The notes under the pieces are model-generated. The model had not been told where the DNA came from and did no database searches. It saw only the letters and a program-made list of their open reading frames with translations. The position numbers and the translations under genes are program-made. This document shows, one piece after another, positions 38,876 to 46,806 of a DNA stretch of 64,000 nt (positions within the stretch are counted from its first letter, which is position 1; each line of letters begins with the position of its first letter). This DNA is from Qipengyuania intermedia. GTDB taxonomy: Bacteria > Pseudomonadota > Alphaproteobacteria > Sphingomonadales > Sphingomonadaceae. The stretch is from assembly GCF_019711615.1 (NCBI RefSeq), contig NZ_JAIGNS010000002.1, positions 483,501 through 547,500 of the forward strand, written 5' to 3'.

Positions 38876-39535
38876 TCAGCTTTCCCGCGCTGCCTTGATC
38901 GCGGCACCTGCCGCCAGCGGGGCGAGCGCACATAGCCCAAGACTGATCGCTGCCGTCAGCAGCAGGCCGCTCGCATCCGGGCGGGCGAGGGTGCCCGCGC
39001 CGAAAATCAGGATCGGCACTGCCAGCGGAATGACCATCAGTCCGGCCAGCGCAGCGCCTCCTTTAAGGCTGGCAGTCAGGGCTGCGACCGCAAGGCCGAC
39101 TGCCGCAAGACCGGGCGTCCCGGACAGCAGGCCCAGCAGTACGATACGCGTGGTCTCTCCCGACAGGCCGAGCAATGCGGCTGCAGGCAGGGTCGCGACC
39201 AGCAGCAGCGGCGCAAAGGCCAGCCAGTGTGCGACGAGGCGCGACAGCATGGCCCATTCCTCGCTCACTCCGCGCAAGGCCAGCTGGTCGAAAACGCCCG
39301 CTTCCAGATCGCCCGATACCAGCTTTTCAAGCGGCAAGATGGCAGCAAGGAGAGCCGCTACCCAGATGACGCCGCCGCCCGTCCGCGCCAGCAATTGCGC
39401 ATCGGGGCCGACCGCAAACGGATAGAGCATCGCCACCGCAAGGAAGAACAGCAGCGGCAATACACCTGCTCCGCCGCGCCCGCCCGGCAGCAGCAGGCCG
39501 AGATCGCGGCGAAGGAGAGTGGCGAGCGCGCTCAT
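38876..39535 (-). CDS. ccmB: Heme exporter protein CcmB
   Basis: Membrane subunit of the CcmAB ABC transporter of cytochrome c maturation system I, which drives release of heme-loaded CcmE. The 219-residue protein has six hydrophobic segments and the CcmB-like LEKLVSGDLEAGVFDQLAL near residue 70. It overlaps the ccmA stop by 4 bases. No other ccm genes lie in the window. Confidence 0.92.
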   Translation of the reverse strand: MSALATLLRRDLGLLLPGGRGGAGVLPLLFFLAVAMLYPFAVGPDAQLLARTGGGVIWVAALLAAILPLEKLVSGDLEAGVFDQLALRGVSEEWAMLSRLVAHWLAFAPLLLVATLPAAALLGLSGETTRIVLLGLLSGTPGLAAVGLAVAALTASLKGGAALAGLMVIPLAVPILIFGAGTLARPDASGLLLTAAISLGLCALAPLAAGAAIKAARES

Positions 39536-40113
39536 GCCGCGTACTCGGCGAGGTCGATGGTTCGTACATCGGGAAGCGCCATTTCCTGGTGCGATGCCAC
39601 CACCGCAATGCCTCCGCTACCGCAATGCTGCGCCACCAGCGTCTCCACGATTGCGACGGCCTGCGCGTCAAGGCCGTTCAGCGGCTCGTCCAGCAGCCAG
39701 ATCGGACAATTGCGATTGAGCAGGCGGGCAAGGGTCGCGCGCTTTTTCTGACCGGTCGACAGGTAACGGACGGGCACATCCATCAGGGGTCCCAGATGTA
39801 ACAGGTCGAAGGCGCGACCCGGATCGAGGCACCCGTCGAGCTTCTCGTAAAATGCGAGCGCCTTGCCCAGCGGCAGGTTCTGATCGAGAGCTAATCGCTC
39901 GTCGACCAGGCCCATTGTGCCATCGTTTTCCACGGTTCCGGCGAAGGGGCGCAGCAATCCAGCGAGGATGCGGATCAGGCTCGACTTGCCGATCCCGTTC
40001 GCGCCCGCAATGTGAACAGCGCTGCCGGACTCGACTTCGAACGACAGCGCGCGGAACAGCAGCCGCTCGCCGCGGCGGCAGGCGAGGTCGGATGCTGCTA
40101 GGCGCGCTTGCAT
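39532..40113 (-). CDS. ccmA: Heme exporter ATP-binding protein CcmA
   Basis: ATPase of the CcmAB transporter. The 193-residue protein has the Walker A loop GANGIGKSSL (Lys43), the ABC signature LSTGQKKRATLARLL, Walker B IWLLDEPLNGLD and the switch His in VASHQE. The ATG at 40113 was chosen because the open frame continues upstream across the divergent pterin dehydratase gene without homology. It is translationally coupled to ccmB. Confidence 0.94.
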   Translation of the reverse strand: MQARLAASDLACRRGERLLFRALSFEVESGSAVHIAGANGIGKSSLIRILAGLLRPFAGTVENDGTMGLVDERLALDQNLPLGKALAFYEKLDGCLDPGRAFDLLHLGPLMDVPVRYLSTGQKKRATLARLLNRNCPIWLLDEPLNGLDAQAVAIVETLVAQHCGSGGIAVVASHQEMALPDVRTIDLAEYAA

Positions 40114-40167
40114 GGGCGGGAGCGATAGGCAAAAGCGCTGCCAGCGACAAGCAGGAGAGATTCGCAA

Positions 40168-40464
40168 ATGGGTTCCGTCGAACAGCTCAACCAGGAAGAA
40201 CGCGACAGCTGGCTGCGGGCATTGCCCGAATGGTCGCTGGCCCGTGACGGCGATGCGATCGAGCGCAAGTTCGAATTCGACGACTTTTCCGAGGCTTTCG
40301 CGTTCATGACCCGCGTCGCGATGATTGCGGAAACGCGCGATCACCATCCCGAATGGTTCAACGTCTACAACCGCGTGGAGATCACGCTGACCACGCATGA
40401 CGCAGGCGGGTTGAGCCTGCGCGACGTGAAAATGGCGCGCAAGATCGACGCTTTACTGGCGTAA
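40168..40464 (+). CDS. phhB: 4a-hydroxytetrahydrobiopterin dehydratase (PCD/DCoH)
   Basis: Dehydrates the carbinolamine formed by pterin-dependent hydroxylases, recycling the cofactor. The 98-residue product has the family signature [18 protein letters not shown] with the three active-site histidines in HHP and [11 protein letters not shown] good GGAGA lies about 12 bases before the ATG. The gene is divergent from ccmA. The partner hydroxylase (phhA) is not in the window. Confidence 0.93.
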   Translation: MGSVEQLNQEERDSWLRALPEWSLARDGDAIERKFEFDDFSEAFAFMTRVAMIAETRDHHPEWFNVYNRVEITLTTHDAGGLSLRDVKMARKIDALLA

Positions 40465-40504
40465 ATCGCGCCCGCGAGGGCAGGGACGGGGACCGGCAGT
40501 ATCC

Positions 40505-41311
40505 TTACTGGCCGAGGGGGCGGGCCGACTGGCGGGTCTGCTTGCGCACGCGGCCGGGCATCCAGCGCGATCCGAAAGCGATGCGCTTTGCCGTCTTGCC
40601 GACGGTCGTGTGAAGTTTGTCGCCGTGAACAGCGTCCCACGCAGCCTGCGCGACTTCGACAACCGGAGTGATCTCGAGCCCCGCATCCTTCACGCGCTGG
40701 CGAATGCCCTCATTGCTCTGTGCATTGGGCGTATGATCGAGCAACGGCGTGTCGATAAAGCTCGGCATGATCGAGCGGACATTGATACCGTCTTCCGCCC
40801 ATTCGCCATCGAGGCTTTCGGTGATCGCCCGCACTCCGAACTTGGTCGCGGAATAGACGCTTGCGCCCGGCGTGCCGTAGATCCCGGCAGCGCTGGCGGT
40901 GTTGAGCAGACACGATCCGGGCGCGGTCTTCTTGAGATGCGGATAGGCCGCCTGCGCGCCGAACAGGACGCCCTTCAAATTGATGTCGAGGCAACGCTCG
41001 ATCTCGGCTGTCGAGTTTTCCATCAGCGATCCGCCGAGCGGGATACCAGCATTGTTCGCCAGCACGTCGATCCGGCCGCCGCTGGCGGTGGCAAAGCCGT
41101 CGAGTGCGTGGTCCCATGCCTCGCGATCACGCACGTCGAACTTGTGAGCGAAGGTGAACCCGTTCTCGATAAGGGAAAGCGTTTCGTCCATGCCTGCCTG
41201 GTCGATATCGCCAAGGCCGACGAACCAGCCTTCATCCGCGAATTTCAGCGCGATCGCGCGGCCGATGCCGGATCCGCCACCCGTGATGAAAATCGCTTTG
41301 CGTTCGCTCAT
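40505..41311 (-). CDS. Short-chain dehydrogenase/reductase
   Basis: A classical SDR of 268 residues. The NAD(P) loop is TGGGSGIGRAIAL at the N-terminus. NNAGIPLGG lies near residue 88, the catalytic Ser is in LLNTASAAGIYG, and YSATKFGVRA holds the Tyr and Lys. An acidic residue after the second strand (GLGDIDQAG) suggests NAD preference. The basic C-terminal tail is unusual in length. The substrate is unknown. It sits 22 bases upstream of the AlkA-like gene on the opposite side of phhB. Confidence 0.9.
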   Translation of the reverse strand: MSERKAIFITGGGSGIGRAIALKFADEGWFVGLGDIDQAGMDETLSLIENGFTFAHKFDVRDREAWDHALDGFATASGGRIDVLANNAGIPLGGSLMENSTAEIERCLDINLKGVLFGAQAAYPHLKKTAPGSCLLNTASAAGIYGTPGASVYSATKFGVRAITESLDGEWAEDGINVRSIMPSFIDTPLLDHTPNAQSNEGIRQRVKDAGLEITPVVEVAQAAWDAVHGDKLHTTVGKTAKRIAFGSRWMPGRVRKQTRQSARPLGQ

Positions 41312-41333
41312 GTCTCTCTCCCTCCGGCGCTAC

Positions 41334-41951
41334 TCAGAGCGCGGCATTGTTGTAGGTGTGCCACGTGAAAATGGCCATGGCGCCGCGATACGGCCGCCAT
41401 CGTTCGCCCAGTTCGCGGGTGTGTTTCTCGCTCGGGCGTTCCGGCAGGTCGAGCAGGCGCCCGACGGCTTCCTGGACGGCCAGGTCTCCTGCGGGCCAGA
41501 TGTCCTGCCGGCCTTCTGCGAACAGCAGGTAGATCTCGGCCGACCAGCGTCCGATGCCCTTGATCCGGACCAGTTCGGCGATGGCTTCCTCGTCCTCCAG
41601 CGGGAGGCTCTCAAGGTCGAGTTCCCCACTCTCTACGAGTTCGCACAGCGATCTGGCATAGCCCTGTTTCTGGCGCGAAAGTCCGCACGCCCTCAGGGTA
41701 TCGAAGTCGCGGTCGAGCAAATCGCGCGCCGCCATCTCCTCGCCAAGTTCCGCCTCCAGCCTGTTCCAAACCGAGGCCGCCGCAGCGACGCTGACCTGCT
41801 GTCCCACGATAGTGCGCAGCAGGGTGCGATAGCCGGTCGGGCGAATGCGTTCTTCGGGATAGCCGCAGCGCTCGATCGCGGCGGCCACCGCGGCATCGGT
41901 GGCGGCCACGGCATCGAGATGCTCGCGCAATTGCGAATTGGTCAGGCCCAC
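41334..41951 (-). CDS. DNA-3-methyladenine glycosylase II (AlkA-like)
   Basis: A base-excision repair glycosylase of the HhH-GPD superfamily. The 205-residue protein lacks the N-terminal domain of E. coli AlkA. The helix-hairpin-helix is LVRIKGIGRWSAEIYLLF near residue 130. The catalytic Asp is in IWPAGDLAVQEAVG. RTIVGQQVSVAAAASVW opens the domain. The start is taken at GTG 41951 (giving MGLTNSQLREHL), since the frame upstream is antisense to the ferredoxin gene. It is divergent from the ferredoxin. Confidence 0.9.
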   Translation of the reverse strand: MGLTNSQLREHLDAVAATDAAVAAAIERCGYPEERIRPTGYRTLLRTIVGQQVSVAAAASVWNRLEAELGEEMAARDLLDRDFDTLRACGLSRQKQGYARSLCELVESGELDLESLPLEDEEAIAELVRIKGIGRWSAEIYLLFAEGRQDIWPAGDLAVQEAVGRLLDLPERPSEKHTRELGERWRPYRGAMAIFTWHTYNNAAL

Positions 41952-42032
41952 CTTGCGCTTCCGCTCCCTATTGAATAGCAGCGCAACGCATAGGGCCCGT
42001 TTGGCGGGCGAGGCAACAAGGATACGCAATCG

Positions 42033-42350
42033 ATGCCCAAGCTGATCGTCACCACCCGCGAAGGCGAGACGAGCGAGATCGAAGTCGAAGACGGTCTGAC
42101 CGTCATGGAAGCCATTCGTGACAACGGCTTCGACGAATTGCTGGCATTGTGCGGCGGCTGCTGTTCGTGTGCGACCTGTCACGTCCATGTCGATCCCGCC
42201 TTCAAGGACAAGCTTCCGGAAATGAGCGAAGACGAAGACGACCTGCTGGAATCGACCGAGCACCGCGTCGAGACTTCGCGCCTGTCGTGCCAGATTCCCT
42301 TCACCGGCGAGCTGGACGGGCTGAAGGTTACTATCGCCCCTGAAGATTGA
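42033..42350 (+). CDS. [2Fe-2S] ferredoxin, adrenodoxin/P450 type
   Basis: A 105-residue electron carrier with the vertebrate-type motif: C-x5-C-x2-C within [16 protein letters not shown] and the fourth Cys in RLSCQIP near residue 87. An acidic loop ([12 protein letters not shown]) is typical of the redox-partner surface. Likely partners are cytochrome P450s or Fe-S assembly, but none is encoded nearby. Confidence 0.93.
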   Translation: MPKLIVTTREGETSEIEVEDGLTVMEAIRDNGFDELLALCGGCCSCATCHVHVDPAFKDKLPEMSEDEDDLLESTEHRVETSRLSCQIPFTGELDGLKVTIAPED

Positions 42351-42392
42351 TGTTGTTTGCGAGGTAGGGGCGCCGCGCCTACCTCACGCAGC

Positions 42393-43409
42393 ATGACACA
42401 AATTCCCATTCGCGAGCATGCGCTCGACCTGATCGGTAACACGCCGCTCGTCCGTCTCGAGGGACCGAGCGCGGAAGCCGGCTGCGATATTTACGGCAAG
42501 TGCGAATTCGCCAATCCGGGCGCATCGGTAAAGGACCGCGCTGCGCTCTACATCATTCGCGATGCAGAGGCGCGCGGTGAGCTGAAGCCCGGTGGCTGCG
42601 TAGTCGAAGGCACCGCGGGTAATACCGGTATCGGCATCGCGCTGGTGGCCAATGCCCTCGGCTATCGCACGATCATCGTGATGCCGGACAACCAGTCCAA
42701 GGAAAAGATGGATACGCTGCGTGCGCTGGGCGCGGAGCTGGTCACCGTCCCGCCGACGAAATTCGCCGACAGCAACCATTTCGTCCACACCTCGCGCCGC
42801 CTGGCTGAAGAAACCGAAGGCGCGGTCTGGGCGAACCAGTTCGACAATACCGCCAACCGCAAGGCCCATATCGAAGGTACGGCGAAGGAAATCTGGGAAC
42901 AGACGGGCGGCAAGGTCGATGGCTTCACCTGCGCGGCAGGCACCGGCGGCACAATTGCTGGCGTGGGCATGGGCCTGAAGGAATTCGACGAAAATGTCGT
43001 CATCGCGCTGACCGATCCGCATGGCGCGGCGCTCTACAGCTATTATGCGAGCGGCGAGCTGAAGGCAGAAGGCTCTTCGGTTGCCGAAGGGATCGGGCAG
43101 GGCCGGATCACCGGCAACCTGGAAGGCGCGCCGATCGACACGCAATTCCGCGTCTCGGACGAGGAAGGTCTCGACTGGGTCGCACGCCTGCTGCGCGAGG
43201 AAGGGCTGTGCCTCGGCCTGTCCAGCGGCATCAATGTCGCAGGCGCGGTCGCGCTCGGCAAACAGCTCGTCGCGGAAGGGCGCGAAAGTCCGAAAGTCGT
43301 CACAATCCTTTGCGACACCGGATTCCGCTATCTTTCCAGCCTCTACAACGCCGAATGGCTGGAGGCGAAAGGCCTTCCGGTGTTCGACTGGCTGAAGGCT
43401 TCCGATTGA
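42393..43409 (+). CDS. cysK: Cysteine synthase family PLP enzyme
   Basis: O-acetylserine sulfhydrylase-like enzyme making cysteine from O-acetylserine and sulfide. The 338-residue protein has the PLP Lys at about position 47 in FANPGASVKDRAAL, the substrate loop GTAGNTGIGIALVA near residue 80 and the phosphate-binding GTGGTIAGVG near residue 183. The C-terminal SSGINVAGAVAL is near 278. Its extended C-terminus ending in a conserved-looking DWLKASD points to the longer alphaproteobacterial subfamily. A cystathionine beta-synthase-like use cannot be excluded. The ATG at 42393 is preferred over a start 36 bases upstream. Confidence 0.9.
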   Translation: MTQIPIREHALDLIGNTPLVRLEGPSAEAGCDIYGKCEFANPGASVKDRAALYIIRDAEARGELKPGGCVVEGTAGNTGIGIALVANALGYRTIIVMPDNQSKEKMDTLRALGAELVTVPPTKFADSNHFVHTSRRLAEETEGAVWANQFDNTANRKAHIEGTAKEIWEQTGGKVDGFTCAAGTGGTIAGVGMGLKEFDENVVIALTDPHGAALYSYYASGELKAEGSSVAEGIGQGRITGNLEGAPIDTQFRVSDEEGLDWVARLLREEGLCLGLSSGINVAGAVALGKQLVAEGRESPKVVTILCDTGFRYLSSLYNAEWLEAKGLPVFDWLKASD

Positions 43410-43435
43410 CGCCAGCCGCGAAGGAGCGCAGAATC

Positions 43436-43807
43436 ATGAAAATGCCGCGCTATTTCGATCTATCCACCAGCAAGCCGCAAATCGGGGGCCTGCCCGAGGC
43501 TCCGCTGGGCGGTTCGCGAGCGCAGGCGGTCCATCGCCTGCAGATCGGCATTGCCGGCGTCGTGCTGATGGTGCTGCTGGTCGGCCTTGCAAGCCTGGTG
43601 CAGGACAGGGCCCGCGAAGTGGATGCCTCGTCCGTCCCGCAGGCGGCTGCGACGACCGAACCGAGTGCACAGCCGACACAGGCCGATCCCCTGGTGGAAG
43701 CGGGCGTGGTCCCGGACCTTCCCGCAGAGCCATCGCCGTCCGGCACCCAGAGCCCTGCCGTCGTGCCGGAAACGGGCGCCAGCAAAGCGAACTCTCCTGC
43801 TGAATAA
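43436..43807 (+). CDS. Single-pass membrane protein of unknown function
   Basis: A 123-residue protein. About 38 cytoplasmic residues starting MKMPRYFDLSTSKPQIGG lead to one membrane helix (LQIGIAGVVLMVLLVGLASL). An Ala/Pro/Glu-rich, probably disordered periplasmic tail ends in SPAE. No named family was recognised. AAGGAG lies 9-14 bases before the ATG. Its stop codon region overlaps the presumed start of the next gene, so the two are probably a translational pair. Confidence 0.78.
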   Translation: MKMPRYFDLSTSKPQIGGLPEAPLGGSRAQAVHRLQIGIAGVVLMVLLVGLASLVQDRAREVDASSVPQAAATTEPSAQPTQADPLVEAGVVPDLPAEPSPSGTQSPAVVPETGASKANSPAE

Positions 43808-44531
43808 GCTCGCCTTACTGTCTGCCGTGTTCTTCCTTGCCGCCTGTTCTTCCGGCGACGAGGCAACGCGCGGCGAGGTCAAGGTTTCGCAAGAACGCTT
43901 GGGGCTGTTCACCTCGCTTCCCATCTACTGGGCCGAAGGGCAGGACATCGCTGCGATGCTGGAAGGCAATTCGCAGGAGATGAGCTGGGTACGCTCGTTG
44001 CTGGAAGAGCAATATGACCTCGCGCCGCTGGACACGCTCGAGGCGGAATCGCTCGAAGGGCTCGAAGAGCTCATCCTCGCACAGCCACGTGCCTTGGCGC
44101 CTTCGGAAAATGTCGCGCTCGACGATTGGGTGCGCGGCGGCGGCAAGGCGCTGGTCTTCGCCGATCCGTTTCTGACGCAGCATTCCGAATTCGCCCTTGG
44201 CGATCCCCGCCGTCCTTTCGATGTAGTCTTGATCTCCCCCATCCTGGCGCGGTGGGGACTGACTTTGGAGTTCGACGATACGCAAAGCCAGGATGAACGC
44301 GTGATCGCTGGGCCGGACGGGGAATATCCCGTGCAACTCGCGGGCCGTTTTTCGCTTGGCGACCAAGGCGAAGATGCGCGCTGCGCCTTGTCCGCGGACG
44401 CGCTCATCGCGGACTGCGCCATCGGGAGAGGGCGTGTGGTGCTGGTCGCCGATGCCGCGATGCTCGACACGGAAAACGACACTGCGCAGCGCCGCACTGC
44501 GCTCTCCGGCCTGTTGGGTCGACTCGACTAA
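43800..44531 (+). CDS. DUF4350-like exported protein with an apparent CTG start
   Basis: About 243 residues: a lipoprotein-type signal (LLNKLALLSAVFFLAACSS) followed by a Rossmann-like DUF4350/GldG-type region. Landmarks are GLFTSLPIYWAEG near residue 40, NVALDDWVRGGGKALVFAD near 115 and ARWGLTLEF near 150. The family resembles the periplasmic part of ABC-associated GldG proteins, which often bind sugars or have no known ligand. No in-frame ATG, GTG or TTG lies within 120 bases before the signal sequence. A CTG at 43797 or 43800, overlapping the upstream stop, is the best-placed start. Other explanations are a frameshift or sequence error. Confidence 0.75.
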   Translation: MNKLALLSAVFFLAACSSGDEATRGEVKVSQERLGLFTSLPIYWAEGQDIAAMLEGNSQEMSWVRSLLEEQYDLAPLDTLEAESLEGLEELILAQPRALAPSENVALDDWVRGGGKALVFADPFLTQHSEFALGDPRRPFDVVLISPILARWGLTLEFDDTQSQDERVIAGPDGEYPVQLAGRFSLGDQGEDARCALSADALIADCAIGRGRVVLVADAAMLDTENDTAQRRTALSGLLGRLD

Positions 44532-44543
44532 ACCCAACCCTTG

Positions 44544-44580
44544 CGGGAATTCACGGGAAGCGGTGCGGGAAATCGCGGGC
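44544..44580 (+). promoter_or_regulatory. Phased CGGGA repeats (forward array), candidate MraZ box
   Basis: CGGGA occurs at 44544, 44554 and 44566, then CGGGC at 44576, with spacings of 10, 12 and 10 bases. GGG units about one helical turn apart resemble the E. coli MraZ operator (TGGGN units spaced 10 bases). The array starts 13 bases after the preceding gene and about 300 bases before mraZ. Confidence 0.5.
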
Positions 44581-44689
44581 GGACAAGTGATTCCCCGTAT
44601 AAATCCGCCACTTGCGTTAGTGTTATGGTAAGGATGGCCGGTACTTGTTAGAGAAATTATATATGGAAAAACAGTGACTTACCTGTTTA

Positions 44690-44734
44690 TCCCGTAAAAT
44701 CCCGCAATTTTCCCTTCCATCCCCGCGTCTCCCG
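44690..44734 (-). promoter_or_regulatory. Phased TCCCG repeats (inverted array), candidate MraZ box
   Basis: CCC triplets begin at 44691, 44701, 44712, 44721 and 44731, and four of these five are preceded by T at an exact 10-base register. Read on the minus strand these are CGGGA-type units, the same core as the forward array. A further CCC is at 44747. The regular spacing on one DNA face upstream of mraZ suggests MraZ autoregulation of the dcw cluster. Confidence 0.6.
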
Positions 44735-44873
44735 CGATAAATCTTTCCCACATCGGACAGCCAGTGTCTTTGCGCGCTCTCCCAATCGGGTTGGCGAGCC
44801 GGTCGAGCACGCGCTCGGGCGGACGGGGAGGATGTGTCCGAGGGGGATTTGAACACGAGCCGGGGACAAGGCG

Positions 44874-45359
44874 TTGCAATTCGGAGGGTATAGCGGACAA
44901 GCCTACTCGCCTGCTGGCGACAAGGGCCGCTTTGTGCTCCCGCCGATCTTCCGCAAGGCCTTGAAGGAATCCAGCGACGGGCGCGTTTTGTGCCTGATGA
45001 AGCACACCAGCTGGGATTGTCTCGTCGGCTTCGGCCTGTCCCGCAAGGAAGAGCTCAACGCCCAGCTCGACCGCGAAGAGGAAATGGCCGTGCGCCTCGG
45101 CAGGGACTTCGACCGCGACACCCGCGCAAGCCAGCTCTTCGGCTTCCAGGAAATGCCCTTCGACGACAGCGGCCGCTTTGTTATGCCGGAGCATCTGCGC
45201 GCCCTCGGCAGGATCGAGGACGGGCTCTATTTTCAGGGCGGCGGACGCTTCTTCACCCTGTGGAACCCCGCCGAACTCGCCAAGATGGGCGACGACTGGG
45301 CCGGTGCGAAAGCTGCCTGCGAGAGCTTTCTCGCCGAAGCGAAGGCGAAAGCCAAATGA
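44874..45359 (+). CDS. mraZ: Transcriptional regulator MraZ
   Basis: MraZ is a DNA-binding protein that controls the division and cell-wall cluster, including its own gene. The 161-residue product has two SpoVT/AbrB-like repeats, with [16 protein letters not shown] near residue 14 and [15 protein letters not shown] near residue 97. The start is TTG, the only one possible because an in-frame stop lies 24 bases upstream. AAGG lies just before it. Candidate operators are in the preceding gap. It overlaps rsmH by 4 bases. Confidence 0.94.
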   Translation: MQFGGYSGQAYSPAGDKGRFVLPPIFRKALKESSDGRVLCLMKHTSWDCLVGFGLSRKEELNAQLDREEEMAVRLGRDFDRDTRASQLFGFQEMPFDDSGRFVMPEHLRALGRIEDGLYFQGGGRFFTLWNPAELAKMGDDWAGAKAACESFLAEAKAKAK

Positions 45360-46294
45360 GCGGCGCGCCCCACATTCCCGTTCTTCTCGATGAAGTGATC
45401 GACGCTCTCGATCCGCAGCCCGGCGATGTCATCATCGACGCGACCTTCGGCGCAGGCGGCTATACGCGCGCGCTGCTGGAGCGCGGCGCGACCGTGCACG
45501 CATTCGACAGGGATCCCGACGCAATCGCTTCGGGTCGCACATGGCGCGAGACGGGGGAAAACCCGCCGCGCCTTATTCTCCATCCCCACCGTTTCTCCGA
45601 AATGCTCGACGTCATGACGTCGGCCGGAGTGGCGCGAGTCGATGGCGTGGTGATGGATATCGGCGTGTCTTCAATGCAGCTTGACCAGGCGGAGCGCGGC
45701 TTTGCCTTTTCCTCGGATGGACCGCTCGACATGCGGATGAGCCAGGACGGCGAAAGCGCTGCCGACTTTCTAAATTCCGCCGACGAAAGCGCGATCGCGG
45801 ACGTCATCTACCAGTACGGTGAAGAGCGCCAGTCGCGCCGCGTGGCCCGCGCCATCGTTGCTGCGCGTCCCCTGGAGACGACCGGAGAGCTGGCGCGCGT
45901 CGTGCGCAAGGCTCTGGGCCACAAGCCGCATGACAAGAAAGACCCGGCCACCCGCACATTCCAGGCCATCAGAATTCACGTGAACGGCGAACTCGACGAA
46001 CTGTCCCAAGGGTTGTCGGCTGCCGAACACTTGCTGCGCGAAGGGGGCCGCCTCGCGGTGGTCAGCTTCCACAGCCTCGAAGACCGGATCGTCAAGCGTT
46101 ACCTTCGCGAGGCCTCCTCAACCCCGAGCGCCTCGCGTCATGTCCCAATGGTGACGCCGGACGATCCGGTTTTTTCGAAAGTCAGCAAAGCGATCAAGCC
46201 CGGCAAGGCCGAGCTGGAACGCAATCCGCGCGCCCGGTCCTCGGTCCTGCGCCATGCGACGCGTACCGCCACCCCGGCGAGGGAGGCCGCGTAA
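45356..46294 (+). CDS. rsmH: 16S rRNA (cytosine-1402-N4)-methyltransferase
   Basis: RsmH methylates C1402 in the decoding centre of 16S rRNA. The 312-residue protein has [12 protein letters not shown] at the start, the SAM site [15 protein letters not shown] near residue 30 and [17 protein letters not shown] near residue 100. [17 protein letters not shown] near residue 235 is also family-typical. The ATG overlaps the mraZ stop and the stop overlaps the ftsL start. Confidence 0.97.
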   Translation: MSGAPHIPVLLDEVIDALDPQPGDVIIDATFGAGGYTRALLERGATVHAFDRDPDAIASGRTWRETGENPPRLILHPHRFSEMLDVMTSAGVARVDGVVMDIGVSSMQLDQAERGFAFSSDGPLDMRMSQDGESAADFLNSADESAIADVIYQYGEERQSRRVARAIVAARPLETTGELARVVRKALGHKPHDKKDPATRTFQAIRIHVNGELDELSQGLSAAEHLLREGGRLAVVSFHSLEDRIVKRYLREASSTPSASRHVPMVTPDDPVFSKVSKAIKPGKAELERNPRARSSVLRHATRTATPAREAA

Positions 46295-46806
46295 TGGTAC
46301 GTTCCTCCCGCCTCCGCCAGATCGGCTGGCTCCTAGCGCTCGGCGCCTGCCTCGCCGCCTTGCTCGCGCTCACGTTCAAGGTGAACGCGGTGAAGAGCGA
46401 CGTGCGCCTCGTCGAACGCCAGATCATCGCTGCCGAACGCTCCAAGCTCATGCTCGAAACCGAATTCCAGACCCGCGCCAGCCAGCACCAGCTGGCAGCC
46501 TGGAACCAGGTCGAGTTCGGATACTCCGCGCCCCGTGCCGACCAGTATGTCGAGCAGGAGCGCCAATTGGCCGTGCTGGGAACTCCGCGCGGTCACGATG
46601 CCCCGCAGCCCATTCGTGTCGCGATGCTGCGCCCTGTCAGCCAGGGTGAAGACGAAGAAAGCCTCTTCGGGGACTGGCTCGGCGAGGAGGAACAACCTCC
46701 CGCCGTCGCCAGCACCACGCCTGCACGGGGCCTCGCCACATCGCTCGCCCAGCGGCTGGCCGAACCGGGTAACGCCTCCCTCGCCGCTGCAGAGGTGGCG
46801 CGGTGA
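46294..46806 (+). CDS. ftsL: Cell division protein FtsL-like
   Basis: Position and architecture identify this as FtsL, the small bitopic scaffold that bridges FtsQB with FtsWI. The 170-residue protein has a short basic N-terminus, one membrane helix (IGWLLALGACLAALLALTF) and a coiled-coil periplasmic part to about residue 65 (VERQIIAAERSKLMLETEF). A disordered tail of about 90 residues follows, longer than usual. Sequence similarity in FtsL is always weak, so context carries most of the weight. Confidence 0.82.
   Translation: MVRSSRLRQIGWLLALGACLAALLALTFKVNAVKSDVRLVERQIIAAERSKLMLETEFQTRASQHQLAAWNQVEFGYSAPRADQYVEQERQLAVLGTPRGHDAPQPIRVAMLRPVSQGEDEESLFGDWLGEEEQPPAVASTTPARGLATSLAQRLAEPGNASLAAAEVAR

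Larger units (their letters stand above)
44532..44873. other. Intergenic region before mraZ
   Basis: A 342-base stretch without a convincing gene, and the only gene-free interval over 300 bases in the window. It holds a forward GGG array at 44544-44580, an AT-rich patch around 44640-44690 that probably contains the promoter, an inverted CCC array at 44690-44734, and a GC-rich leader to mraZ. No tRNA-like or riboswitch-like fold was recognised. Confidence 0.7.
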
